From the NCBI RefSeq assembly GCF_036226505.1, contig NZ_CP108486.1:1-64000 (forward strand): a stretch of 64,000 nucleotides of DNA. Reading direction: 5' to 3'. The stretch comes from Kitasatospora sp. NBC_01246. GTDB lineage: Bacteria; Actinomycetota; Actinomycetes; Streptomycetales; Streptomycetaceae. This document shows, piece by piece, positions 17,070 through 25,253 of the stretch. Positions within the stretch are counted from its first letter, which is position 1. Every line of letters begins with the position of its first letter. The translations under genes and the position numbers were made by a program. The notes below the pieces were generated by a model that worked only from the letters and a program-made list of their open reading frames with translations, made no database searches and had not been told where the DNA came from.

Positions 17070-17798
17070 ATGGAGAACAGCGAACGGAGCGAGACCATCC
17101 CTGTCGAACGACGCAGCTGGTCGGCGCCCTGGCCGCAGTACGCGCCCGTGGACATCACGCCGCCCGAGCTGCAGCCGTCGGCGCTGGCCCGGCACGTGCC
17201 CGACTGGGCCGAGGCGGCGCCCACCCCGGCCGCCGTGCACGACTGGGCCGAGCGCCGGGCGGCCGCGCTCGTGCCGTTCGAGCTCGACCCGCAGGGCTGG
17301 CCGCTGCACCCCCTCGGCCGCACCGGCCGCGACGGCCGCAACTTGGGCAAGTGGGGTGAGAACCAGGCCGCCGACCCGATCGTGGTCGCCGGCACGGGTC
17401 CGGCCCGGCAGGTGCTGCTGATCACTCGGGACGACATCGGGGTGGAGGCGATCCCCGGCGGAATGGTGGACCCCGGGGAGACGGCACCCCAGGCCCTGGT
17501 CCGGGAGTTGCGGGAGGAGACCGGGGTGGATCTCGCCGATCACCAGCCGGTCATCCTGGGCCGCGACGTTGTGGACGACTGGCGCCAGAGCGACCGGGCG
17601 TGGGTGGCGTCGACCAGCGCCCTCTACCAGCTGCCTTCGGTGGTGGCCGCGGTCGCCGGCGACGATGCCGCCGCCGTGGCCTGGTGGCCGTTCGGCTCGC
17701 TCGACCAGCTGGACGCGGCGATCACGGCCGCCGGGCGGACCCTGTACGCCGCGCACCGCCCCCTGCTGCAGCGCGCTCTCGACCACCTCGGCCGGTAA
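17070..17798 (+). CDS. NUDIX hydrolase, ADP-ribose pyrophosphatase (NUDT9)-like
   Basis: 242 residues. A full NUDIX box (GGMVDPGE then REL-REETGV) lies at about 130-152. Upstream, HPLGRTGRDGRNLGKWGENQ and AADPIVV match the NUDT9-type signature, and the later DDWRQSDRAWVASTS matches its substrate-side loop. NUDT9 enzymes hydrolyse ADP-ribose to AMP and ribose-5-phosphate; that substrate is inferred from family resemblance. The enzyme may serve NAD or ADP-ribose turnover, or counter an ADP-ribosylation-based host response. It has its own leader hairpin. Confidence 0.82.
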   Translation: MENSERSETIPVERRSWSAPWPQYAPVDITPPELQPSALARHVPDWAEAAPTPAAVHDWAERRAAALVPFELDPQGWPLHPLGRTGRDGRNLGKWGENQAADPIVVAGTGPARQVLLITRDDIGVEAIPGGMVDPGETAPQALVRELREETGVDLADHQPVILGRDVVDDWRQSDRAWVASTSALYQLPSVVAAVAGDDAAAVAWWPFGSLDQLDAAITAAGRTLYAAHRPLLQRALDHLGR

Positions 17799-17845
17799 CC
17801 GGATCCGCTGACCCACCCGCATCCGACCACCGCAGAACCCCAAGC

Positions 17846-17885
17846 GGCGGGGCGGCCCCGACCTCTCACAGCCGGCCGCCCCGCC
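17846..17885 (+). promoter_or_regulatory. Leader hairpin, CTCTCACA-loop family, copy 4
   Basis: Perfect 12-bp stem (GGCGGGGCGGCC and complement) around CCGACCTCTCACAGCC, the longest stem of the four. It ends 25 bp before ATG 17911, the same spacing as copy 3. Confidence 0.65.
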
Positions 17886-17910
17886 CGTCCCCGAAAGGAC
17901 AGGCCCCATC

Positions 17911-18345
17911 ATGACCCACCCCCTTCGCAGCATCGCCACCGACGCCCTGAGTTCCAGCGCGTCCCCGCTCCAGATCCAGCAGGGCATCGTCGCCGCGCTG
18001 GTCCGGCTCGGTGACCTGGTCGCCGACGCGGACCAGGACAGCGCCGAGATCCTGGCCGCCTCCCAGCGCGAGCGTGCCGCCGAGCGTGCCGCCCAGCAGG
18101 AGGCCGAGGCCCGCGAGTTGGAGCTGGAGGACCAGGCCCTCGCCGTGCTGCAGTCCGCCGGTCCGACCGGTGTCACCGACCCGCAGTTCGCCGAGCTGCT
18201 GGCCGCCAGTGGTCTGTCCGTCGAGCGCCGCCAGCGCCAGGACTGGCTGGAGCGCTGGAGCTGGGGCGTCAACGCCGTCAAGCGCCCCCACGGCGACGGC
18301 CTGTACTCATTCGTTCACGCCGCGCACGTCGGCCCGGTCGCGTAG
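17911..18345 (+). CDS. Hypothetical protein with a central coiled coil
   Basis: 144 residues from ATG 17911 after CGAAAGGACA. The centre (SQRERAAERAAQQEAEARELE) is a strongly charged helix likely to form a coiled coil. The C-terminal half may be a small winged-helix-like fold (GVTDPQFAELLAASGLSVE ... GDGLYSFVH). No enzyme motif. It follows the fourth CTCTCACA leader hairpin. Confidence 0.55.
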   Translation: MTHPLRSIATDALSSSASPLQIQQGIVAALVRLGDLVADADQDSAEILAASQRERAAERAAQQEAEARELELEDQALAVLQSAGPTGVTDPQFAELLAASGLSVERRQRQDWLERWSWGVNAVKRPHGDGLYSFVHAAHVGPVA

Positions 18346-18446
18346 AACCGTCCTGACAGCCAAGGTCCCGCCCGCCCCGGACGGACCCCCGCGGCGGGCG
18401 GGGCCTCGGCCGCCAGGCCGATTCCACCAACACCGAAGGACCCCCA

Positions 18447-19244
18447 ATGAGCAAGGACAGCACGGTGGTTGAAGCCGCCAGCAGCGTCCGCGAGGACGGC
18501 GAGGAGCTCCGCCGTCCCCCGGACCGCACCCCCGCCGAGCTCGCGGCCGCCGCCGTCGAGGAGCTCCGCGCGCTCGCCCGCCGCACGGAGCGCGCCGATT
18601 GGACCACCCGGCCGGATGACCTGCGCGACGTCGTCGCCAGCCTGCAGCAGCTCGCCGGCCACCTGCCGCAGGCCCTGGCGCAGGTCGCCACGGCGCTGGA
18701 CCGGCTGGACACCCAGGAGCTGATCCTGACGACCGACGGCACCGACCCGGTCACCCAGGCCGCCCGGGTGCTCGCCGTCCTGCAGCGCGCCCAGATCCAG
18801 GCCACGACCCTGCGCGACGTCCTCGGCCCCGCCGCCGCGATCCTGGCCACGATGGCACCTGCCGAGGACGAGTTCGGGGTCCCGGCCCCGCCCGCCGCCT
18901 ACGGGGGCGCCCCCGACCTGCTGGACGAGGCGGAGCTGGTCACCGCCGAGGCCGGCCGCCTGCTCGCCGGTGACCTCTCGCCCGCCGAGGAGCGGGAGTT
19001 GCTGCTGCGCAAGGCCGCCCTGGCAGACCGCACCGCGCTGGCCGCCGCCGACCGGGGCGAGGCCGCCGAGCTGACCGAGCGCCTCGCCCAGGGCGCCGCC
19101 CGCGACGCCTTCGCCCTGCTGCAGCACGACCGGCGGGCGGGCACCTCCCAGGGCGAGCCCGGCGCCGACTCCCCGCACTGGGATGCCTCCGGGGGCCTGG
19201 CCGCCTACGTCCGCGCCCAGTACCTGGCGTGGAGGATCACGTGA
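18447..19244 (+). CDS. Hypothetical protein, paralogue 1 of the YVRxxYLAW group
   Basis: 265 residues from ATG 18447 with CGAAGGACC upstream. A helical N-terminal domain (ELRALARRTERADWTTRP, LQQLAGHLPQALAQVATAL) is reminiscent of plasmid-borne regulators. The C-terminal part has LLLRKAALADRTAL, AFALLQHDRRAG and ends GLAAYVRAQYLAWRIT. This last unit is shared with the genes at 20208 and 20621. The stop overlaps the next start (GTGA). Function unknown. Confidence 0.6.
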   Translation: MSKDSTVVEAASSVREDGEELRRPPDRTPAELAAAAVEELRALARRTERADWTTRPDDLRDVVASLQQLAGHLPQALAQVATALDRLDTQELILTTDGTDPVTQAARVLAVLQRAQIQATTLRDVLGPAAAILATMAPAEDEFGVPAPPAAYGGAPDLLDEAELVTAEAGRLLAGDLSPAEERELLLRKAALADRTALAAADRGEAAELTERLAQGAARDAFALLQHDRRAGTSQGEPGADSPHWDASGGLAAYVRAQYLAWRIT

Positions 19245-19564
19245 GCCTGAACACCCACGTGCACACCGTTGGCTGCGACGCCGCCGGTTGCCGGGCCGCG
19301 TTCTCCGCCACCGTGAGCCCGGGTGCCCCGGACGGCACCGCCTACGACCAGGCCGAGCGGCTCGGATGGAAGGTCCGCAAGTTCAAGCCCTTCGACCCGT
19401 GGGACGACCCGTTCGCCCCGCCGGAGGAGGACCGGTGCCCGCCCTGCCAGGACGGACGCGGCCCGGTCACCGACACCGGCACCTGCCTGTACTGCGGCGG
19501 AGCCGCCACCCGCACCTGCCAGTGGTGCGGCCGCCGGCAGCCCGACACCACCGAGGAGAACTGA
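19241..19564 (+). CDS. Small protein with zinc-ribbon-type Cys pairs
   Basis: 107 residues from GTG 19241, which overlaps the previous stop; the frame also reaches an ATG at 19229 but the GTGA overlap after GGAGG is preferred. CDAAGC at the N-terminus, then CPPC, CLYC and CQWC, give four paired-Cys sites, enough for two zinc ribbons. The next gene starts within its stop (TGATG). Probably structural or nucleic-acid-binding; no family assigned. Confidence 0.58.
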   Translation: MSLNTHVHTVGCDAAGCRAAFSATVSPGAPDGTAYDQAERLGWKVRKFKPFDPWDDPFAPPEEDRCPPCQDGRGPVTDTGTCLYCGGAATRTCQWCGRRQPDTTEEN

Positions 19565-20211
19565 TGCTCAACGGACTCGAACCCCACCTGCGGTACCTGC
19601 CGGTCGAGCACCGCGAGGGCTGCACGAAGGGCTGGGAGGTGGCCGTCTTCGAGAACACCGGGCATCGGCGCTACCCCGACAAGGGCCACGCCTGCAAGGT
19701 CAACGAGACCGACCCCGAGGGCTACGACTGCTCGCACGGCGATACCTTCGAGCAGACCACTGTGCGCCTGCTCTGCCGGGGCTGCGGGGCCGCGGTCGAG
19801 CTGGACGGCGAGCGCGTCCGCCAGCGCGAGCACGCCCCCGAGGACATCGGGATCGACCTGGCCCCGAAGAGGGTCGGCGACCTGTGGCTGCACGCGGGAC
19901 CGCGCCGGGGCTTGTACGAGGGAAACCCCGGCTGGTACGTCGTCGCCACGCGCAAGACCGGCCCGCTGACGGAGGCCGACGTCGTCGGCGAGATCACCAT
20001 CGGCACGACCAAGCGCGGCGCCATCGTCTGGTCGGCCGCCGCCGGACTCGACATCCGCGCCAACCAGCAGCACGGCGACTTCTTCCGCCACGGCTGGCAC
20101 CGTCGCAGCGCCGACACCACGTTCAAGACCCCTACCGCCGCCGCCCGTTGGGTCGCCGGCCAGTTGGCCGAACTCGCCGAGCAGAGTGCCGACCAGGAGC
20201 CGACCCAGTGA
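19564..20211 (+). CDS. Hypothetical protein with CxxC motif
   Basis: 215 residues from ATG 19564, overlapping the previous stop. Contains RLLCRGCGAAVELDGE, a likely zinc-binding or redox pair, several further Cys in the first third (EGCTKG, HACKVN, YDCSHGD), and a beta-rich middle (GNPGWYVVATRK, VVGEITIGTTKRGA). The C-terminal helix ends in acidic residues. It sits inside a tightly overlapping operon 18447-22021. No known family recognised. Confidence 0.55.
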   Translation: MLNGLEPHLRYLPVEHREGCTKGWEVAVFENTGHRRYPDKGHACKVNETDPEGYDCSHGDTFEQTTVRLLCRGCGAAVELDGERVRQREHAPEDIGIDLAPKRVGDLWLHAGPRRGLYEGNPGWYVVATRKTGPLTEADVVGEITIGTTKRGAIVWSAAAGLDIRANQQHGDFFRHGWHRRSADTTFKTPTAAARWVAGQLAELAEQSADQEPTQ

Positions 20212-20624
20212 CCACCGCACCCACGCCCGAAGAGGCGTACCGCGACGCCCCGTCCCTCCCGGCGGAGATGTCCGAGGACATGGGCAGCCTCGCCCAGTAC
20301 ATCGCCGGCGAACTCCCCGCGCACCAGTGGCGCGAGTACCGGCTGCGGCACGCCGCCCTCGCCGACCGCAACGCGCTGCTGGCTGTGGCCACCGCGGCCC
20401 ACTACGCCCGCACGGCCCAGGCCCGCGAGGCGCGCGAGCTGCGCGAGGAGATGGTGAAGGCCGCCGCCGCGGCCGCCGTCGAACTCCAGGAGTGGGACCG
20501 CGAGCACGGGACCACGCTGGGCCCCCTCGGCCCGGACGGCAAGGACGCCTGCGGCTACGTCCGCAGCGAGTACCTCGCGTGGGCCACCGGCCGCCCCAAC
20601 TCCCCCGAGGAGGTTGCGAAGTGA
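20208..20624 (+). CDS. Hypothetical protein, paralogue 2 of the YVRxxYLAW group
   Basis: 138 residues from GTG 20208 (GTGA overlap). It begins VTTAPTPEEAYRDAPSLPAE, closely like the start of the next gene. The core YRLRHAALADRNAL, VELQEWDREHG, LGPLGPDGKDACGYVRSEYLAW matches the paralogues at 18447 and 20621. Entirely helical by composition. The repeated unit suggests local gene duplication and probably an oligomerising role. Confidence 0.58.
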   Translation: MTTAPTPEEAYRDAPSLPAEMSEDMGSLAQYIAGELPAHQWREYRLRHAALADRNALLAVATAAHYARTAQAREARELREEMVKAAAAAAVELQEWDREHGTTLGPLGPDGKDACGYVRSEYLAWATGRPNSPEEVAK

Positions 20625-21289
20625 GGACCGCACCGACACCGGCCGAGGCGTACACGGCCGCCCCGGACCACCCCACCGAGATGCAGGCCATCATCAACAT
20701 CGGCACGGCTGCGGCCGCAGCCGGCGAGCGGCTCGACCAGCACCGTCCGTGGCTGCTTCGGCAGGCTGCGGTGATCGACCGGACCGCCCTGCAGAGCGAA
20801 GCCGAGCCCCGTCGCGGCGGCCTGCTCGGCGACGGCGGGGACGGCCCCGACTGGATGGACGAGCGGGTCACCGCCGACGCGACCGGCACCGCTCTGGCGC
20901 TGCTGGAGTACGACCGTGCCCACGGCGGCCAGCTCGGTCCGCTCGACCCGCACGCGCCCCAGCAGGCCGCCGACCCGCGCGGCTACGTCCGCGCCGAGTA
21001 CCTGGCGTGGCGCCACAGCCAGCTGCAGCGGCTCCAGGCGGACACCGACGAGCTGGTGATCGAGATGACCACCGTCGGCAACCTGGCCCAGGAGCACATC
21101 GACGCGGCCCGCCGGGGCGCCCCGGTGCCGCTGGCCGAGCAGATCGACGTTGCCCGCCGCCGCCTGGCCGTGCACCGCCTGCGGGTCGACCACGGCGCCC
21201 CGGGCAGCGCGCTCGACCAGAACGAGGCCGAGACCGTGCTGCGAGGGCTGGAGGAGGAGGTGGCCGCCCGTGGGGACGCCCGCGCGTAG
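20621..21289 (+). CDS. Hypothetical protein, paralogue 3 of the YVRxxYLAW group
   Basis: 222 residues from GTG 20621, overlapping the previous stop. It begins VRTAPTPAEAYTAAPDHPTE and contains LLRQAAVIDRTAL, LALLEYDRAHG, LGPLDP and GYVRAEYLAWR, the shared unit. Unlike paralogue 2 it carries an extra C-terminal helical domain (DELVIEMTTVGNLAQEHIDA, ARRRLAVHRLRVDHG). Its 3' end overlaps the toxin-like gene by 20 bp, so it may be co-translated with it. Confidence 0.58.
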   Translation: MRTAPTPAEAYTAAPDHPTEMQAIINIGTAAAAAGERLDQHRPWLLRQAAVIDRTALQSEAEPRRGGLLGDGGDGPDWMDERVTADATGTALALLEYDRAHGGQLGPLDPHAPQQAADPRGYVRAEYLAWRHSQLQRLQADTDELVIEMTTVGNLAQEHIDAARRGAPVPLAEQIDVARRRLAVHRLRVDHGAPGSALDQNEAETVLRGLEEEVAARGDARA

Positions 21290-21704
21290 GCACCGGTGGC
21301 TGCTGGGCATCCGCGAGGAGCTCCAGAGCGGGGCCGCCCTGCTGGACATCGAGGTCGAGGAGGAGGTCCGGCTGTGGCTGGAGACCCTCAGCGACGGCGA
21401 GTTCGCCACCGCCCTGCGCTTCGCCGAGCTGTTGGCCGTCCAGGGCCGCCAGCTCACCGAGCCGTACGCCAAGCGGCTGGAGAACGGGGTGCTGGAGCTG
21501 CGGCCCGGCCCCTACCGGATTACGTACTGGCTCCCGGAGGACCGGAGCGCGGCCGTGCTGCTGACCGCGTTCCGCAAGCGCCGCGACAACGACCGGCCCG
21601 CCAAGGAGAGGGCCTACCGGGCGAGAAAGGCGTGCGAGGCCCACCACCACGCGCCCGGGGAGCATGATGTGTGGAGCAGGAACGCGAAGGAGGGCAGGCC
21701 GTGA
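21270..21704 (+). CDS. HigB/Gp49-like RelE-superfamily toxin
   Basis: 144 residues from GTG 21270 with GAGGAGGAGG upstream. The core VRLWLETLSDGEFATALRFA, PYAKRLENGVLELRPG, YRITYWLPEDRSAVLL-like strand and FRKRRDNDRPAKERAYRAR match the phage-derived Gp49/HigB group of RelE-fold toxins, which cleave mRNA on the ribosome. The basic C-terminal helix is typical. The stop overlaps the XRE gene (GTGA) in toxin-first order, as in higBA loci. Confidence 0.8.
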   Translation: MGTPARRHRWLLGIREELQSGAALLDIEVEEEVRLWLETLSDGEFATALRFAELLAVQGRQLTEPYAKRLENGVLELRPGPYRITYWLPEDRSAAVLLTAFRKRRDNDRPAKERAYRARKACEAHHHAPGEHDVWSRNAKEGRP

Positions 21705-22021
21705 GCAGGCAGAGCGACGTGCACACCCGGTGGTCGATGGCCGCCGACGGGTGGGAGAGCCACCCCGAGTACATCGCGGCGGGCTGGCGCATGGCGCTGG
21801 CCGGCGCGACGTTCGAGCGGCGGGCCGCGCTCGGCTGGACCCAGGCCCAGCTCGCCGAGGCCGCCGGCCTGACCGAGGAGCTGGTCGAGGAGATCGAGAC
21901 CTCTGCCGTGGACCCGACCGTGCCGGTCCTGCAGGCCCTCGGCCGGGCGTTCCAGGCCGACGCCACGCTCGCGCTGACCGAGTCCGAGCCGGGCCTGCGG
22001 TTCGTGCCCCGCGCGGCCTGA
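21701..22021 (+). CDS. HigA-like XRE-family antitoxin
   Basis: 106 residues from GTG 21701, chosen for the overlap with the toxin stop and the AAGGAGGG site. The HTH is WTQAQLAEAAGLTEELVEEI with EYIAAGWRMALAGATFERRAA before it. In higBA loci this protein neutralises the toxin and represses the operon. Ends shortly before a strong terminator. Confidence 0.8.
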   Translation: MSRQSDVHTRWSMAADGWESHPEYIAAGWRMALAGATFERRAALGWTQAQLAEAAGLTEELVEEIETSAVDPTVPVLQALGRAFQADATLALTESEPGLRFVPRAA

Positions 22022-22040
22022 CCGCCCCGCCCCGGAGACC

Positions 22041-22075
22041 GGAGCCCCCTTCCCGAGCAGTGGGAAGGGGGCTCC
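22041..22075. terminator. Hairpin terminator of the toxin-antitoxin operon
   Basis: Perfect 14-bp stem GGAGCCCCCTTCCC and complement around GAGCAGT, 20 bp after the antitoxin stop. Confidence 0.8.
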
Positions 22076-22279
22076 ACCGCTGTCCGGGGGTGGCGTACCA
22101 GCATGCTGACCGGCTGGAGTGCTGACCTGCCAGCCTGCTTGAGGGGTACATATGCCCAGGTCAGGATGTGTGCAATCGCTTCGTCCCGCTGGCCCGGAAG
22201 CCAGAGCGTGTGGGATGGTGGGCCGCTGGCGGGCGAGCCCGCCGCCCCGTTCGACTCTGTCCCGGAAGGACTCAACCAG

Positions 22280-22483
22280 GTGCCTACGCCCCCGAAGGAT
22301 CAGCCGAAGGACGAGTGGTCGCACTTCTCCTCCTACGCGCCCGAGGGCCTGCAGACGCAGTTCCGCGTGGTCTGCGACCTGCTCGGCATCGAGAGGCGCG
22401 AGGGGCTCAAGAAGGCCATGGAGCTGTTCGTGGCCAAGAACCCGCCGGAGAAGCTGCTGCAGCGCCAACTCCGGAGCAAGTGA
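22280..22483 (+). CDS. Small hypothetical protein, RHH-like helices
   Basis: 67 residues from GTG 22280 with GGAAGGA about 10 bp upstream; longer in-frame starts run through a region with palindromic sites and are less likely. It has a short disordered N-terminus, then HFSSYAPEGLQTQFRVVCD and RREGLKKAMELFVAKNPP, a two-helix pattern that could be RHH-like. It faces the partition operon across a shared terminator and could be a centromere-binding accessory, but this is only positional inference. Confidence 0.5.
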   Translation: MPTPPKDQPKDEWSHFSSYAPEGLQTQFRVVCDLLGIERREGLKKAMELFVAKNPPEKLLQRQLRSK

Positions 22484-22492
22484 GCAACGGCC

Positions 22493-22527
22493 GAGGCCCG
22501 CACCACCGACGAGGTGGTGCGGGCCTC
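22493..22527. terminator. Bidirectional hairpin terminator
   Basis: Perfect 15-bp stem GAGGCCCGCACCACC and complement around GACGA, between converging genes ending at 22483 (+) and 22547 (-). Confidence 0.85.
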
Positions 22528-22546
22528 CGTCGTTCCACGGCGGCGG

Positions 22547-23365
22547 CTACTCCGGAGAGTCCGCCTCGGGTGCGGCGGCCTCGGGTGCGGCGGCCTTGGG
22601 TGCGGCGGCCTTCTTGAGCGGGGGCAGGTAGCCGTCGAGGGAGGCGGCGATCAGCCGGGACAGCGGGATTCTCCGGCCGATCTTCCTGCCCCACTCCTCC
22701 ACCAGGCCGTCGAGCACCTCGCGCTCGGCCCCGGTCAGGCGGAAGGACAGCTGAGTCTCCTTCTCCGTCTTGGGCAGCCGGCGGTGCGACGGCGCGGTGC
22801 GCGGGAACAGGCTATTCGCGGGCCGCACGGCGGGCGGCGCGAGCAACTCGCCCAGCGTGCCGCTGCCGTGGCAGTGGTCGATCGCGTCCATGAGGATCAC
22901 CGCACGGGGCTGCCGGGCCCTGCGCTCGAACTTCTCGAACCGGCTGATCACCGAGAGCGGCAGCAGCGGCTTGACCTCCCGCGTCAGCCCGCTGTCCGGG
23001 TCGCTCTCGAACCCGTCGTCCAGGTCGTCCTCGCCGTCGTCCTCGGCGTCGTCGGCTTCCACGGCCGGGGCCAGCCGCTGACCGGCAGGTGGTCCGGCCG
23101 GACCACCTGCCGCCGTCGGGGTGGCCTGGCCGCTCGGCGCGGGCGCGGGGTCGGGCTCCGGAACGGCGGGAGCAACCACGGCAGGGGGCTGGGGAGTTGG
23201 AACGGCGACCGGAACAGCCGGAGGGGCGCCGGCGGGTGCTTCACCGGGCTGCGGCGGCCGCGCACCGGAACCGCCCACCAGGTTGCGCATCCGGCCGCGG
23301 CTGCCGCCGAAGCCGCCCACCGCAGGGTCCGCCGGCGGGCGGACGACGGGCTCGGGGGTGCTCAC
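22547..23365 (-). CDS. ParB-like partner of the partition operon (non-canonical)
   Basis: 272 residues from GTG 23365, whose GTGA overlaps the ParA stop. The N-terminal half is Pro/Gly/Ala-rich, then acidic (AEDDGEDDLDDGFESD). The C-terminal part, KETQLSFRLTGAEREVLDGL and GRRIPLSRLIAASLDGYL, has a strand-helix-helix shape like an RHH or related DNA-binding unit. An Ala/Pro repeat tail follows. No canonical ParB CTPase domain is present. By position it is the centromere-binding partner of ParA. Confidence 0.62.
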   Translation of the reverse strand: MSTPEPVVRPPADPAVGGFGGSRGRMRNLVGGSGARPPQPGEAPAGAPPAVPVAVPTPQPPAVVAPAVPEPDPAPAPSGQATPTAAGGPAGPPAGQRLAPAVEADDAEDDGEDDLDDGFESDPDSGLTREVKPLLPLSVISRFEKFERRARQPRAVILMDAIDHCHGSGTLGELLAPPAVRPANSLFPRTAPSHRRLPKTEKETQLSFRLTGAEREVLDGLVEEWGRKIGRRIPLSRLIAASLDGYLPPLKKAAAPKAAAPEAAAPEADSPE

Positions 23366-24489
23366 GCGGCGGCCTCCAGCTGCTCGATTCCGATGATGCG
23401 CTCGATGACCTCGGCGCCCAGGTCCTCGTAGTCCTGGCCGACGGCCTCGGCGGCGTCGGAGGCCAGGACGATCCCGGCCGCCCGGTCCTTGCGGACCTCC
23501 CACCACTTGGCGCCGTCGGTGGAGCGCGAGAGCTCGAAAACCGTCTGACCCCGGTCGCGGCACTGCTCGGCGACGGCGTCCGCCGACCGGATGAAGGCGT
23601 CGAACACCGGCACATCGGCGCCCACCCGGCTGAGCACCGCTTCGATCCGCCGACGCTGGCGCACCACCTGGCCGGTCGGCCGGGGCGGCGTGCCGTCCTT
23701 GGGCCTGGTCATCGTCCGCTTGAAGTCGAACAACACGACGCCGAGGAGCTCCAGGGCGGGGTTGTAGCGGGCCACGTCTTCGAACCGCCGGCTGACCTTG
23801 GCCAGGCCGCGGCGAGAGGCGGCGTCCAGGTGCGCGGGGATCAGCACCCACCGGGTGGCCGCCAGCGCGAGTTTCTGGATGTTCGCCTCGCCCGGCGGGC
23901 AGTCGATCAGAATCCAGTCGTACTCGTGCGCGACCTTGGCAAGCGCCAGCGCCAGGTTCAGCCAGGCCCGTTCGCCGTCGCGGGTCACCCGGGACATGAT
24001 GTCGGCGCCGAGGAGCTCCAGGTTGTCGCCGCTCGGCACGACGTCCAGCTGCGGGCGGACGTCGCGGATGATGTGCAGCGGCCGGCCGCGCAGGATCGCG
24101 TCCTCCAGGCCCTCGCCGTTGTCGTCGCCCTCGCGGTCCTGGTGGCCCAGGTCCAGGCCGGTGTTCGCCTGCGGGTCGAGGTCGACCACCAGGACCCGCC
24201 GCTTGGAACCGCTCTCCACCAGCAGCTCGGCCAGCAGTACGGCCAGGTTGCACACCACGCTGGTCTTCCCTTGGCCGCCCTTCCCGTTGATCACCGCGAT
24301 CGTCCTGGTCAGGCGCGGCTGCAGCCACGCCACCAGGTCCGCCAGAACGATGTCCTTGAGCGAGGGGGCGCGCCAAGACGGGTCCTCGCGCACGCTCGGC
24401 GGCGCCTCGGCCGGCTGCTGGCCGGTGGTCTGTGACGGCAGGACGGCAGGCCCCGCGAAGGTGGCAGGCACGGCGGCAGGTTGGATCAT
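23362..24489 (-). CDS. parA: ParA-family partition ATPase
   Basis: 375 residues from ATG 24489. The deviant Walker A motif INGKGGQGKTS (around residue 70), the switch VVDLDPQANTGLDL, and the Walker B-like WILIDCPPGE are diagnostic of ParA. A ~60-residue N-terminal extension precedes the ATPase core, as in type Ia ParA proteins that self-repress, although no clear HTH is visible in it. With its partner it should drive segregation of the replicon. Confidence 0.92.
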   Translation of the reverse strand: MIQPAAVPATFAGPAVLPSQTTGQQPAEAPPSVREDPSWRAPSLKDIVLADLVAWLQPRLTRTIAVINGKGGQGKTSVVCNLAVLLAELLVESGSKRRVLVVDLDPQANTGLDLGHQDREGDDNGEGLEDAILRGRPLHIIRDVRPQLDVVPSGDNLELLGADIMSRVTRDGERAWLNLALALAKVAHEYDWILIDCPPGEANIQKLALAATRWVLIPAHLDAASRRGLAKVSRRFEDVARYNPALELLGVVLFDFKRTMTRPKDGTPPRPTGQVVRQRRRIEAVLSRVGADVPVFDAFIRSADAVAEQCRDRGQTVFELSRSTDGAKWWEVRKDRAAGIVLASDAAEAVGQDYEDLGAEVIERIIGIEQLEAAA

Positions 24490-25253
24490 CTCTCGCTCTC
24501 GTCCTCTCGCGGGGTGTCCCGGAAGCTGGAGCACCCGACAGTGCTCATCGCACTATCCAACCGCACGCGGACCCTTCTGCGGCGCACCTCGCCCACCCCC
24601 GCGCACCGCGCCTCCCACCCGCCAGAGGGACGGGCGGAGCACATGACGGGGTGGCCATCCCCGCGCGCCGCTGTGCGTCCGGCGGCGCCCACGCAAGCGG
24701 GCGCGGCACCGCGTGCACGGGCGCGCGTCACATCGCTCTCCACTGCCAGCGCGATCACGCGAGCACCGACGTGGATACGCGCGGATGTGATCCCGGGAAC
24801 CCTTCCGTGGTTGTACTCGTGCACACACCCGTTCCTGACGGTGCGTGCACCTCCACCTCCGCGCCAGTGACCACCAGCGCCTGCGCGTGCGCCCAAGAAA
24901 GCCGACACGCCAGGGCCAAGCGTGGCGTTCACCAAAGTGTGACCAAGGCCGTGCAGAAGATCGGTCCTTTGTGCTTTCTTTACTCGCACTCTGTGGAGTT
25001 GAGCGGTACGCGGCCGCACTCTGAAACGGCCTCTGGCCTGCGGAAATAGGCTGATGCGGACTGCCCGCCGACCGCCTCGGTAACGGTGGTCTGCAAGCGG
25101 ATGACCTCGGCAACGGCCAGGGTGCCAAGTCTTCCCGTCCGGCCTGACCTGCAGAATCTCCGGATCATGCTCCGCCGGTACAGCACTACTGTCTGTCTCG
25201 TCACATGACCGGTGATCATCGCCGGGCGGGTACCGAGACGAAGGGCAGCGGAC
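24490..25253. other. 764-bp gap without a recognised gene
   Basis: It separates divergent parA and the membrane/HTH gene, so promoters for both should lie here. Open frames crossing it have no start with a ribosome site and give low-complexity products. No repeat comparable to the other plasmid repeats was seen; a parS-like site could not be identified by eye. Confidence 0.5.

Noticed and set aside
24432..25049. Possible gene in the parA upstream gap
   Set aside because: No plausible start with a ribosome site and a low-complexity product; the gap is better explained by divergent promoters.
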